Assembly (NCBI RefSeq): GCF_026343955.1
Contig: NZ_JAPKNI010000005.1
Location: 248,001 to 312,000 of the forward strand
From: Kaistia defluvii
Lineage (GTDB): Bacteria; Pseudomonadota; Alphaproteobacteria; Rhizobiales; Kaistiaceae
Length of the DNA: 64,000 bases
Direction: 5' to 3'
The position numbers were made by a program, and so were the translations under genes. This document shows positions 25,530 through 33,871 of this stretch, piece by piece. Under the pieces are notes generated by a model. That model had not been told where the DNA came from. It did not search any database and worked only from the letters and a program-made list of their open reading frames with translations. Position 1 is the first letter of the stretch. Each line of letters starts with the position of its first letter.

Positions 25530-26363
25530 ATGGCAGCCGTTCAGACCCGCGAGAAGCGCATTCTCTGGATCCTCTCGATCCCGATGGCGCTGCTCGCCCT
25601 CTCCGCCGTCTATCCCGTCTATTTCACGATCAACGCCGCGCTGAAGACCCGAAAGGGCTATGTGCTCGATCGCTTCGGCCTGACGACCGACCCGACCTTC
25701 GTCAACTTCTCGCAGGCCTGGAACCAGTCGCGCCTGTCGGAATATTTCACCAATTCCGTCGTCGTCACGGTCGGCGCCGTGATCGCTCTGCTGGTGGTCG
25801 CCTCGATGGCCGGCTTCGCCCTCGCCATCCTGCGCTTCCGTGGCCGCAAGATCATCTTCATCACCATCCTGGTGTCGCTGATGATCCCGGTGCAGGTGGT
25901 GCTGGTGCCGTTCTATCGCACGATGATCGGCCTCAACCTGATCGACAGCCGGCCGGGCCTGATCATCGCCTATACGGCGTTCTTCCTGCCGTTCAGCGTC
26001 TACCTGATGACCGCTTTCTATGCCCGCCTGCCGCGCGAACTGTTCGAGGCGGCGCAGATCGACGGCGCCAATCTGCTCCGGGTCTGGTGGCACATCATGC
26101 TGCCGATGGGGAAGCCGGCGCTGGTGACGCTGGGCATCCTCAACACGCTCTATTGCTGGAACGACGTGCTGATCTCGCTGCTGGTGCTGCAGGACCAGCG
26201 CACCCTGATGGTCGGCATCGCGGCGCTCCGGGGCGAATACACCACCAACGTGCCGCTGCTCGCCGCCGGCATCTGCCTGGCCGCCGCGCCGATCGTCCTG
26301 ATCTACGTCATCTTCCAGCGCCAGATCGTCAACGGCATCGCGGTGGGCGCGGTGAAGGGGTAG
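25530..26363 (+). CDS. CUT1 sugar importer permease (MalG-like)
   Basis: A 277-residue permease with six transmembrane helices. The EAA motif is ELFEAAQIDGANLLRVWWHI followed by MLPMGKPALVTLGI around residues 175-205, and the C-terminal IVNGIAVGAVKG is the usual GltT/MalG-type ending. It starts 10 bases after its partner. A dispersed repeat follows at 26384. Confidence 0.92.
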   Translation: MAAVQTREKRILWILSIPMALLALSAVYPVYFTINAALKTRKGYVLDRFGLTTDPTFVNFSQAWNQSRLSEYFTNSVVVTVGAVIALLVVASMAGFALAILRFRGRKIIFITILVSLMIPVQVVLVPFYRTMIGLNLIDSRPGLIIAYTAFFLPFSVYLMTAFYARLPRELFEAAQIDGANLLRVWWHIMLPMGKPALVTLGILNTLYCWNDVLISLLVLQDQRTLMVGIAALRGEYTTNVPLLAAGICLAAAPIVLIYVIFQRQIVNGIAVGAVKG

Positions 26364-26383
26364 CCCCTTCATCCCGTGCTCGC

Positions 26384-26492
26384 CATCATCCCGGGCGGAG
26401 CGCAGCGGAGACCCGGGACCCATTCAGCCGGGTTTTCAGGCCTAAGGCTCCGGCCTCAGGCTGTATGGATCCCCGCCTTCGCGGGGATGACG
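26384..26492. repeat. Dispersed GTCATCCCGG repeat, second copy
   Basis: The element begins ATCATCCCGGGCGGAGCGCA and ends TGGATCCCCGCCTTCGCGGG followed by GATGACG, matching the outer arms of the 24418-24502 copy. The centre contains an extra hairpin (CCTAAGGCTCCGGCCTCAGG region). It lies between the permease and mutarotase genes. Confidence 0.8.
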
Positions 26493-26526
26493 CCAAGTTG
26501 AAACCTCAAGAAAGCAGGATCCAGAA

Positions 26527-26856
26527 ATGCAGCGCATGGGCATGGTGATCGGCGTGAAGCCGGGGGCGATCGCGGAATACAAGCGGCTGCATGCGACCGG
26601 CTCGGCCGAGGTCAACGCGCTGCTCTCGGCCTGCGGCGTGAGGAACTATTCGATCTATCTGCGCGAGCCGGAAAACCTGCTGTTCGGCTATTGGGAATAT
26701 CAAGGCGCCGACTGGCCGGCCGATGCGGCCCGCCTCGACAAGGAGCCTGCGATCCGGGCCTGGCTCGGCCAGACCGATCCCTGCCAGCAGCCCCTCGCCT
26801 CGGCCGGGCCGGGCGAATGGTGGTCTTCCATGGAAGAAGTCTTCCACCTCGACTGA
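26527..26856 (+). CDS. L-rhamnose mutarotase family protein
   Basis: A 109-residue protein of the RhaM (DUF718) family, dimeric ferredoxin-like barrels that interconvert sugar anomers. Typical pieces are MVIGVKPGAIAEYKRLHA with the active-site histidine, GVRNYSIYLREPENLLFGYW near residue 45 and the C-terminal WWSSMEEVFHLD. It closes the operon with the CUT1 importer and the enolase-superfamily enzyme, pointing to rhamnose, fucose or a similar deoxysugar. Confidence 0.85.
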   Translation: MQRMGMVIGVKPGAIAEYKRLHATGSAEVNALLSACGVRNYSIYLREPENLLFGYWEYQGADWPADAARLDKEPAIRAWLGQTDPCQQPLASAGPGEWWSSMEEVFHLD

Positions 26857-27087
26857 GGCACGGCTCGTCTTCCCGGCCCCGGCTTCATGCGGATGCGAAA
26901 GCGAATCGCACCCGTGTCACTCCGAGCCCGCTCCACTTCTTGCGCTCGCGCTCCACAACCAGCGCGAAGGCTTTCGCGCGCATCCCGGACGGATTGCAAC
27001 CCAGACCCGCAGCCTCGTTGCGTCAACCGTGCTGCCGGTCCGGATCGAGCGCCATGGCTATTGATCTCTTAGGGTTAACCGGGTTCT
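26857..27087. other. Intergenic region before the signalling operon
   Basis: About 230 bases with no gene I can support. A likely promoter for the downstream signalling genes must lie here, but no clear boxes are visible. Confidence 0.4.
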
Positions 27088-27462
27088 ATGCGGCCGCATT
27101 CGCTCCGATGGGGGGACGAGATTTCTGGTCGGCTTGGCGCACAGTCTTCCGAACGCGGTAGCTGGCTGGATCTGATCCCAGCCGGCCTGCTTCTGGTTGC
27201 AAGCGCGATCGCAATTTTTCTCAGCACGCTGACTGCGGACGCCGGCAGCCAGGAAGTCGCCGTGGTCGCGCCGCTCTGGTCGAACGCGGCGGAAACCGCC
27301 GGGATCGTGGCGCGCGCCGGCGGCAGCATCGTCGCAAGCGCCGGATTGTCCAATGTGATCATCGCCCACTCGGACAATCCGGACTTCATCTCGACGCTTT
27401 ATCGCTCCGGCGCATGGCTCGTCCTCGACGCCGTCAAGCTGCGTGGCTGCTTCTCCCTCTAG
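27088..27462 (+). CDS. Small membrane-anchored or exported protein of unknown function
   Basis: A 124-residue protein with one hydrophobic segment, LIPAGLLLVASAIAIFLSTL (residues 29-48), after a positively charged start. The remainder is periplasmic in this orientation. It contains VVAPLWSNAAETAGIVARAG and a C-terminal cysteine in KLRGCFSL. I recognise it only as a conserved hypothetical of rhizobial genomes. It lies 33 bases before the hybrid kinase gene and may be a sensory partner. No strong ribosome site precedes ATG 27088. Confidence 0.65.
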   Translation: MRPHSLRWGDEISGRLGAQSSERGSWLDLIPAGLLLVASAIAIFLSTLTADAGSQEVAVVAPLWSNAAETAGIVARAGGSIVASAGLSNVIIAHSDNPDFISTLYRSGAWLVLDAVKLRGCFSL

Positions 27463-27495
27463 GCGACTTACCCAGATCGTTTCAAGGATTTCCGG

Positions 27496-30348
27496 ATGGC
27501 CGAACTCGACAGGTTGCGACACAGGTTTGGCTTGTTCCTGGTCTTCCTGATCTGGGCGCATGTCCCGTTCGTCGCCTTCGTGGCGTGGTGGATCGATCGC
27601 GGCATCGTCGCGCCGACGCTGGTCGCCATCCTGCTGGCGGCAGCGCTGCAGGTGTCGTGGACGCTGCGAGGGCCCGCGCCGGTGACGCGCTATGTCTCCG
27701 CCGTCGCCCTGATGGGCCAGCCGGCGCTGCTGGTGTTCATGTTCTCGGGCCATCCATGGCAGATGGACATGCACATGTACTTCTTCGCGACGCTGGCGCT
27801 GGTGATCGGCTGGTGCGACTGGCGCCCCGTCGTCGTCGCCGCCATCGCGGTCGCCGTTCATCACCTGATGCTCAATTTCGTCTTCCCCTATGCGGTGTTC
27901 CCGCTCGGCGCCGACCTGCCCCGCGTCTATCTGCACGCCGCGATCGTCGCTTTCCAGACCGTCGTTCTGGTCTGGCTCAGCGTACGGCTGGTCGCCAGCT
28001 TCCGCCGTATCAAGGCGATGAGCGACGAGATCGTTCTGGCCAACGAGATGCTGGAGCAGAAGGTGGCCGAGCGCACGCGCGAGGCCAATGCGGCGAACAT
28101 CGCCAAGAGCCTGTTCCTGGCCAATATGAGTCACGAGATCCGCACGCCGATGAACGCCATCCTCGGCTTCAGCCATCTGGCGCTGCGCACCGAGATGACG
28201 CCGAAGCAGGCGGATTATGTCAGCAAGATCAAGGCGGCCAGCACTGCGTTGCTGGCGCTGATCAACGACATTCTCGACTTCTCCAAGATCGAGGCGGGCA
28301 TGCTCTCGCTGGAGAACACCCATTTCAAGATCCGCGAGACGATCGAGAACGCTACGTCCATCTCCGCCGTCAAGGCGGCCGAGAAGGGCGTCGATATCCG
28401 CATCAACATCGACGACAACGTGCCGACCACCCTGCTCGGCGATGCGCTGCGGCTGAACCAGATCCTTCTCAACCTGGTCTCCAACGCGGTGAAGTTCACC
28501 GAGCGCGGCGGCGTCATCGTATCCATCCGTGCGCTGGAGAAGCGGGAGCGCAGGCTTGTCCTCGAAGTCGCCATCCGCGATACCGGCATCGGCATGACGC
28601 CGGAACAGCAGCGCCTGCTGTTCCGGTCGTTCAGCCAGGCCGACAGCTCCATGACGCGCAAGTTCGGCGGCACGGGGCTCGGCCTCGCCATCAGCAAGCA
28701 GCTGGTCGAGCTGATGGGCGGCTCGATCCACGTCGAAAGCGCGGCAGGCGCCGGCAGCACCTTCACCTTCACCGTGCAGATGGAGGAAGGCGACGCGCAA
28801 CTGCTGGCCGAGGCGGCCGATGTCGAGACGTTGCGCGGGCTCCGCGTGCTGATCGCCGACGACAACCCGGCCTCGCGCGAGATCCTGCATTCGGTGTTCG
28901 AGGGCTGGTCGGTGCAGGCAGATCTGGTGGCCTCCGGCACCGAGGCGATCGCGCTGCTCGAAGCGGCCGAGGCGCGCGGCGTCTCCTACGATCTGATGCT
29001 GATCGACTGGAAGATGCCCGGCCTGGACGGCATCGAATCCGTCGAGGCGATGCGCAGCAGCGAGACGCTGACCCGCCTGCCGACCATCATGATGGTCAGC
29101 GCCTATGCGCGCGAGGAGGCGATGGAGAGCGCCAGCGAGGCCGGGATTTCCGCCTTCCTCGTCAAGCCGATCGACACGGCGCTGCTGCTGGCCGAGATAA
29201 CCCGGCTGATCGGCGCTTCTTCCAGCGAGGAACCCGTCGCGACCTCCGCCGTCCAGTCCATTCCCATGGTCTCGCCGGAGTTGCGCGGCTCGCGCATCCT
29301 GCTGGTCGAGGACAACGAGATCAACAGCGAGGTGGCCATGGAGATTCTCACCGATGGCGGCCTCGTGGTGGAACTGGCCCCGAACGGCCGCATCGCCTGT
29401 GAAATGGCGCTCGACTCCGACAGGCGCTACGACCTCGTGCTGATGGACGTGCAGATGCCCGAGATGGACGGCATCGAGGCGACCAAGCGCATCCGCCAGA
29501 CGATCCCGGCCGACCGACTGCCGATCCTCGCCATGACGGCGCATGCCTATGAGCAGGAGCGGCAGAACTGCTTCAACGCCGGCATGAACGATCATGTCGC
29601 CAAGCCGGTAGACCCGGCGACGCTGATGCGCGCGCTGGAGCGCTGGCTGAAGCCTCGCAAGCCCGAGGGCACCGCCGCGACGGCGGCCACGGACGCCCCT
29701 GCCCCGGCAGAAGCGCCTGCGGAGCTGCCCCCGGCGCTGCCGCCCTTCGATCTCGATACCGCCCTCGTGCGGGTCAACGGCAAGAAGGCGCTGCTGCGCA
29801 AGCTGATCCTCAGCTTCGCGACCAATTACGGCGACGTCATCGCCACGCTGAGGGCCGAGATCGCGGCCGACGGGTTCGACGATGCCCGGCGACTGGCGCA
29901 TTCGCTCAAGGGGGTTTCCGGATCCCTGGAATTGCGTAAGGTAGCCGAAGCTTCTCGTCAGCTGGAGGATGCGATCGCGCATCGGGAACTGATGAATATC
30001 GAGGATCTCATCGAGCGCCTGGACGAGGCTTTGCAGCCGGCGCTGGACGCGGCCCGTTCGCTGACCTCCGCCGATGCATCGATCCCGACCGCTTCGGACG
30101 CGTGTCTCGATCCCGCATCGCGGGCGGAGGCCACACGACTGATCGGCGAACTGCGCCAGCAACTCGCCAAGCGCAGCATGCGCGCGCGCAAGACCTTCGA
30201 GGCGCTGGAAACAGCGCTGCAGGGAACACCGGAAGCGGCCCATCTCGGTCAGATCCGCGATCCGATCAGCCGGCTCGATTTCAGCAATGCCCTTGCGGGG
30301 CTGGACGCCGTCGAGCGTGAATTCGATATCAGGGAAGTGCAGAAGTGA
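27496..30348 (+). CDS. Hybrid sensor histidine kinase with two receivers and HPt
   Basis: A 950-residue phosphorelay kinase. Residues 1-170 hold about six transmembrane helices with conserved membrane histidines (GHPWQMDMHMYFFA, H86 and H93; VHHLMLNF, H122 and H123; H147). A coiled coil at 175-205 leads to HisKA with H213 in ANMSHEIRTPMN. HATPase motifs are DTGIGM and GGTGLGLAIS. The first receiver carries LIDWKMPG, the second LMDVQMPEMDG, and the C-terminal HPt domain has LAHSLKGVSGSLEL. The stop overlaps the diguanylate cyclase start by 4 bases, so the two form a signalling pair. The signal is unknown; the histidines suggest metal or heme. Confidence 0.93.
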   Translation: MAELDRLRHRFGLFLVFLIWAHVPFVAFVAWWIDRGIVAPTLVAILLAAALQVSWTLRGPAPVTRYVSAVALMGQPALLVFMFSGHPWQMDMHMYFFATLALVIGWCDWRPVVVAAIAVAVHHLMLNFVFPYAVFPLGADLPRVYLHAAIVAFQTVVLVWLSVRLVASFRRIKAMSDEIVLANEMLEQKVAERTREANAANIAKSLFLANMSHEIRTPMNAILGFSHLALRTEMTPKQADYVSKIKAASTALLALINDILDFSKIEAGMLSLENTHFKIRETIENATSISAVKAAEKGVDIRINIDDNVPTTLLGDALRLNQILLNLVSNAVKFTERGGVIVSIRALEKRERRLVLEVAIRDTGIGMTPEQQRLLFRSFSQADSSMTRKFGGTGLGLAISKQLVELMGGSIHVESAAGAGSTFTFTVQMEEGDAQLLAEAADVETLRGLRVLIADDNPASREILHSVFEGWSVQADLVASGTEAIALLEAAEARGVSYDLMLIDWKMPGLDGIESVEAMRSSETLTRLPTIMMVSAYAREEAMESASEAGISAFLVKPIDTALLLAEITRLIGASSSEEPVATSAVQSIPMVSPELRGSRILLVEDNEINSEVAMEILTDGGLVVELAPNGRIACEMALDSDRRYDLVLMDVQMPEMDGIEATKRIRQTIPADRLPILAMTAHAYEQERQNCFNAGMNDHVAKPVDPATLMRALERWLKPRKPEGTAATAATDAPAPAEAPAELPPALPPFDLDTALVRVNGKKALLRKLILSFATNYGDVIATLRAEIAADGFDDARRLAHSLKGVSGSLELRKVAEASRQLEDAIAHRELMNIEDLIERLDEALQPALDAARSLTSADASIPTASDACLDPASRAEATRLIGELRQQLAKRSMRARKTFEALETALQGTPEAAHLGQIRDPISRLDFSNALAGLDAVEREFDIREVQK

Positions 30349-31310
30349 GCGAGCGGCCGTCGATCCTGATCGTCGATGACGAGGTCAGCAATATCGAGAT
30401 CCTGAGCGCCGTGCTCGAGGAGGATTACGATATCTACTTCGCGACCTCCGGAACCGAGGCGCTGGAGATCGCCCGTACCACCCTGCCCGACCTGATCCTG
30501 CTCGACGTGCTGATGCCGGGCATGGATGGCTACGAGGTCTGCGCGACGATCAAGGCCGATCCGCTGATCGCCGACGTTCCCGTCATCTTCACCACGGCGC
30601 TGGGCGACCAGGAGGCCGAGGTGAAAGGCCTGATGCTGGGCGCGATCGACTACATCACCAAGCCGATCCTGCCTGTCGTCGTGCAGGCGCGCGTGCGCAA
30701 TCATCTCGACATGAAGCGGATGCGCGACGAACTGGCCGAGATGGCCGTTACCGACGCCCTGACCGGCCTCGGCAACCGCAGGCGGCTGGAACAGGCGCTG
30801 AACCAGGAAACCGCGCGCCTGTCGCGTACAGGCGGCCAGCTCTCCGTCATCATCCTCGACATCGATTTCTTCAAGAAGTTCAACGATCTCTACGGTCACA
30901 CCGCCGGCGACCGCTGCCTCACCATGGTGGCGGCGGCGCTCAACCGCGCCGTCCACCACGCCAGCGATGTGACGATCCGCTATGGCGGCGAGGAATTCGC
31001 CTGCGTGCTGCCCGAGATCGAACATCTTGAAGCGATGGAGATCGCACTGGGCATCCGCGACCGCGTGCAGGCGCTCGGCATCCCGCATTCCGGTTCCGAC
31101 GCCTCGCCCTACGTCTCGGTCAGCCTCGGCGTCGCGACGGCGCCCTGCCTGCCAGGCAGCCAGCCCGAGGCCTGGATCAAGGCGGCCGATAAGCAGCTCT
31201 ATGTCGCGAAGGCGGCCGGCCGCAACCTCGTCGAAGGCATCATTTTCGACGCCAAGGAAACACTGTCGGCCGCCACCGCCGGGCGGATGAACGAAGACGA
31301 CGATTCATAA
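30345..31310 (+). CDS. Response regulator diguanylate cyclase (REC-GGDEF)
   Basis: A 321-residue protein starting at GTG 30345. The receiver domain (residues 5-120) has the acidic pair VDDE, the phospho-acceptor aspartate in LILLDVLMPGMDG and the lysine in YITKPI. The GGDEF domain follows with DALTGLGNRRRLEQ, DIDFFKKFNDLYGH and the active-site GGEEF. At the position of the inhibitory I-site (RxxD, five residues before the active site) the sequence is HASD, so product inhibition by c-di-GMP is probably weakened. It is overlapped by the hybrid kinase gene, its likely phosphodonor. Confidence 0.93.
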   Translation: MSERPSILIVDDEVSNIEILSAVLEEDYDIYFATSGTEALEIARTTLPDLILLDVLMPGMDGYEVCATIKADPLIADVPVIFTTALGDQEAEVKGLMLGAIDYITKPILPVVVQARVRNHLDMKRMRDELAEMAVTDALTGLGNRRRLEQALNQETARLSRTGGQLSVIILDIDFFKKFNDLYGHTAGDRCLTMVAAALNRAVHHASDVTIRYGGEEFACVLPEIEHLEAMEIALGIRDRVQALGIPHSGSDASPYVSVSLGVATAPCLPGSQPEAWIKAADKQLYVAKAAGRNLVEGIIFDAKETLSAATAGRMNEDDDS

Positions 31311-31397
31311 GTCGGGAGACAATCCCCACGGGCTGTGCTTCGATCGACACAGCCCGCATCGAATCCCAGAGACGGGCGTCATTTCGGGAGGATGATT

Positions 31398-32135
31398 GTG
31401 GGAGTAATACTCGTCACGGGCGCGTCGCGCGGACTTGGTGCAGCGATCGCAAAGGGACTGGGCGCCGCCGGCTGGACGGTGGCCGTCAACTTCGCACATG
31501 ACGACCGGGGCGCCGGCAGCGTCGTCGACGCCATCACCAGCGCGGGCGGCAAGGCCGCCGCCTTCAAGTTCGACGTCACCGACAAGGCCAGCGTTCGCCA
31601 CGGCATCGCCGAGATCGACCGCCAGATCGGTCCTGTCGACGTGATCGTCAACAATGCCACCGGCCCGCAGCCGCTGATCCCGATCGAGGAACAGACCTGG
31701 GACGACCATCTCGACCAGCTTCGCTTCTTCGTCAAGGCGCCGCTCCTCCTGCTTCAGGCGGTGCTGCCGGACTGGCGGGCTCGCCATGCCGGCCGCGTCA
31801 TCCACATCGGCTCGGAAGTGGTCGACATGGGCAACCCGCAATTCGGTCACTACGTCGCCGCCAAGGCCGCGATGGTCGGACTGACGCGCTCCTGGGCGCG
31901 CGAATTGGGGCCCGAGGGCATCACCGTCAATCTCGTCGCGCCGGGCTTCATTCCCGTCGAGCGCCATGCCGAAACCCTGGTCGAGGAGCTCGAGGATTAC
32001 CGCCGCCTGGTGCCGCTTGGCCACCAGGGCGTGCCGGAGGACATCGCCGGGATCGTCACCTTCCTGGCCTCGCCTGCGGCCGATTTCATCACCGGCCAGA
32101 CGTTCGCCGTGAATGGTGGGCGCACCCTGGCCTGA
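31398..32135 (+). CDS. Short-chain dehydrogenase/reductase (FabG-like)
   Basis: A 245-residue classical SDR. The cofactor motif GASRGLGAAIAKG is at the N-terminus, NNATGP near residue 90, and the catalytic serine, tyrosine and lysine are in IHIGSEVV and GHYVAAKAAM. It ends with TGQTFAVNGGRTLA. I choose GTG 31398 because GGGAGG ends 6 bases upstream; the ATG at 31392 overlaps that site. Substrate is unknown. It stands between the signalling genes and a GNAT gene. Confidence 0.88.
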   Translation: MGVILVTGASRGLGAAIAKGLGAAGWTVAVNFAHDDRGAGSVVDAITSAGGKAAAFKFDVTDKASVRHGIAEIDRQIGPVDVIVNNATGPQPLIPIEEQTWDDHLDQLRFFVKAPLLLLQAVLPDWRARHAGRVIHIGSEVVDMGNPQFGHYVAAKAAMVGLTRSWARELGPEGITVNLVAPGFIPVERHAETLVEELEDYRRLVPLGHQGVPEDIAGIVTFLASPAADFITGQTFAVNGGRTLA

Positions 32136-32197
32136 TCGCCCTCGACAATCGCGGCCGGGAGGTTTCCCGGCCGTTGTCCTCCGCCGACGGAACCGAC

Positions 32198-32830
32198 ATG
32201 ACGACCCTGACCCGCGATGATTTCCGCTTGCGCCCGGCTGACCTCGCCGACATGCCGGCCGTCTACCGGGTCTGCCTCAAGACCGGCAATGCCGGCCAGG
32301 ACGCGACGGATCGCGAGGACGACCCGGACGCGCTCGGCCACATGTTCATCGGCCCCTATCTGGTGCTGCAACCGGATTTCGCCTTCGTGCTCGACGGGCC
32401 GAAGGGCGTCGCCGGCTATGTCATGGGTGCGCTCGACACGCCGGATTTCTACCTGCGCATGGAGCGCGACTGGCTATCGCGGATCCGCGCCCGCGTGAGG
32501 GATCCGGGCGATGACGAAAGCCGCTGGTTAGGCAGCGACTGGGTGCGTCGGCTGATCCACCGGCCGCCCTATCTCTATCCGCCGGCCCTGCACCCCTACC
32601 CTTCGCATGGCCATGTCGACTTCCTGCCCGAGGCGCGCGGCCTCGGCTGGGGCAGGTCGGGCTTCGAGCATCTGATGACGGCGCTCGCGGAAGCCGGCTC
32701 GCCCGGCATGCATCTCGACGTCAGCCCGCACAACCATTCGGCCATCGCGTTCTACCGCAAGCTCGGCTTCGCCCCGGTCATCTCCGACGAACTGCCGGCC
32801 GGCGGCCTAACCATGGCGCGGCGGTTTTAG
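32198..32830 (+). CDS. GNAT-family N-acetyltransferase
   Basis: A 210-residue acetyltransferase. The fold is read from the N-terminal FRLRPADLADMPAVYRVC, the central VAGYVMGALDTPDF, the acetyl-CoA-binding region around residues 145-165 (EARGLGWGRSGFEHLM) and the C-terminal HNHSAIAFYRKLGF motif. The acceptor cannot be predicted. It lies 62 bases after the SDR gene and ends at a bidirectional palindrome. Confidence 0.85.
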   Translation: MTTLTRDDFRLRPADLADMPAVYRVCLKTGNAGQDATDREDDPDALGHMFIGPYLVLQPDFAFVLDGPKGVAGYVMGALDTPDFYLRMERDWLSRIRARVRDPGDDESRWLGSDWVRRLIHRPPYLYPPALHPYPSHGHVDFLPEARGLGWGRSGFEHLMTALAEAGSPGMHLDVSPHNHSAIAFYRKLGFAPVISDELPAGGLTMARRF

Positions 32831-32838
32831 GATCAAGC

Positions 32839-32893
32839 AAGACCCTCACCCTACCCTCTCCCGCCGGCGGGAGAGGGTTGGGGTGAGGGTCTT
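32839..32893. terminator. Bidirectional palindrome between convergent genes
   Basis: Arms of about 27 bases (32839-32865 and 32866-32893), running AAGACCCTCACCC.. inward to CCCTCTCCCGCC and back, form a nearly perfect hairpin with no loop to spare. It lies between convergent genes ending at 32830 and 32906 and belongs to the CCCTCTCCCGC repeat family. Confidence 0.8.
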
Positions 32894-32905
32894 CTTTAGA
32901 TCAGA

Positions 32906-33871
32906 TCACCCCAGCGACTTCATCCAGTCCGCCACCGCCTCATAGGTTGCCAGCGTTGCCGGCGGCGGGTTGGGGGCGCCGATGAAGCCGTGGTTGACGC
33001 CCTCGACATGCAGATAGGTCGTCGCCACGCCGGCCGATTTCAGCCGCGCGGCGAACAGCGCGCCGTCCTCCGCCAGCACGTCATAGGCCGCGGTGATGAC
33101 GAGCGTCGGCGGGAAGCCGGAAAGGTCGGCAAGCTCGGCGGTGAGCGGCGAGCAGCGCGGATCATTCCAATCGGCCGGATCGGGCGCGTAGAGGTCGCGG
33201 AACCAGATCATGTCCGCCTCGGACAGGCCGACCGAGCCATCGCCGAACGCCTCGTAGGAGACGCCCGCCCCGATCGCTGTCATGTCGGTGACGGGATAGA
33301 AGGCGACCAGCCCGGCGAGATCGGGACCGCGGCCATCGCGGCCGGCCAGTATCGCGGCAATCGCCAGCGTCGCCCCGGCGCTGTCGCCGGCGAGGAAGAT
33401 GCGTTCGGGATCGACACCCAGTTCGGCGGCCCGCCCGACGAGATCGACCACGGCCGCGAAGGCGTCGTTCGCGCCGGCCGGAAACGGCGCTTCCGGCGCC
33501 AGCCGGTAGTTGACCGACACGACCAGCGCGCCGGTCGCATTGACCAGGCGGCGGGCGTTGCGGTCATGCGTATCGTAGCTGCCCAGCACGAAGCCGCCGC
33601 CATGCAGATAGACGATCAACGGCGGCTGTTCCGCGCTGGCTTCGGGGCGGTAAATCCTGGCCGAAAGCGGCCCTTCGGCGCCGGCAACCGTCGTTTCCTC
33701 GATGCCGGCGACTTCCGGCTGACCGCTGGTGTTCGCCTGCATTGCCTCGAACAGCGCCTTCGCCGCTTCGGGCCCGATATCGGGGAAAGCCGGCCGGGTC
33801 TGGCGCGCCTTCACCCCCTCGGCGAGCAGCGGGTGCAACGGCTCGACCGCCACGAAATCAGAATTTTCCAT
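32906..33871 (-). CDS. Alpha/beta hydrolase, hormone-sensitive-lipase-type esterase
   Basis: A 321-residue esterase. Motifs are the oxyanion-hole VYLHGGGFVLGSYDTHD near residue 95, the nucleophile GDSAGATLA near residue 165, the aspartate in AAYDVLAEDG near residue 265 and the histidine in VEGVNHGFIG near residue 295. It is the last gene of a minus-strand operon with an RraA-like and UxaA-like genes, overlapping the former by 14 bases. Hydrolysis of a lactone or ester feeding the dehydratase is possible but inferred from position. Confidence 0.87.
   Translation of the reverse strand: MENSDFVAVEPLHPLLAEGVKARQTRPAFPDIGPEAAKALFEAMQANTSGQPEVAGIEETTVAGAEGPLSARIYRPEASAEQPPLIVYLHGGGFVLGSYDTHDRNARRLVNATGALVVSVNYRLAPEAPFPAGANDAFAAVVDLVGRAAELGVDPERIFLAGDSAGATLAIAAILAGRDGRGPDLAGLVAFYPVTDMTAIGAGVSYEAFGDGSVGLSEADMIWFRDLYAPDPADWNDPRCSPLTAELADLSGFPPTLVITAAYDVLAEDGALFAARLKSAGVATTYLHVEGVNHGFIGAPNPPPATLATYEAVADWMKSLG

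Noticed and set aside
27058-30243. 1061-residue open frame on the minus strand
   Set aside because: Antisense shadow of the hybrid histidine kinase, with no recognisable domain.
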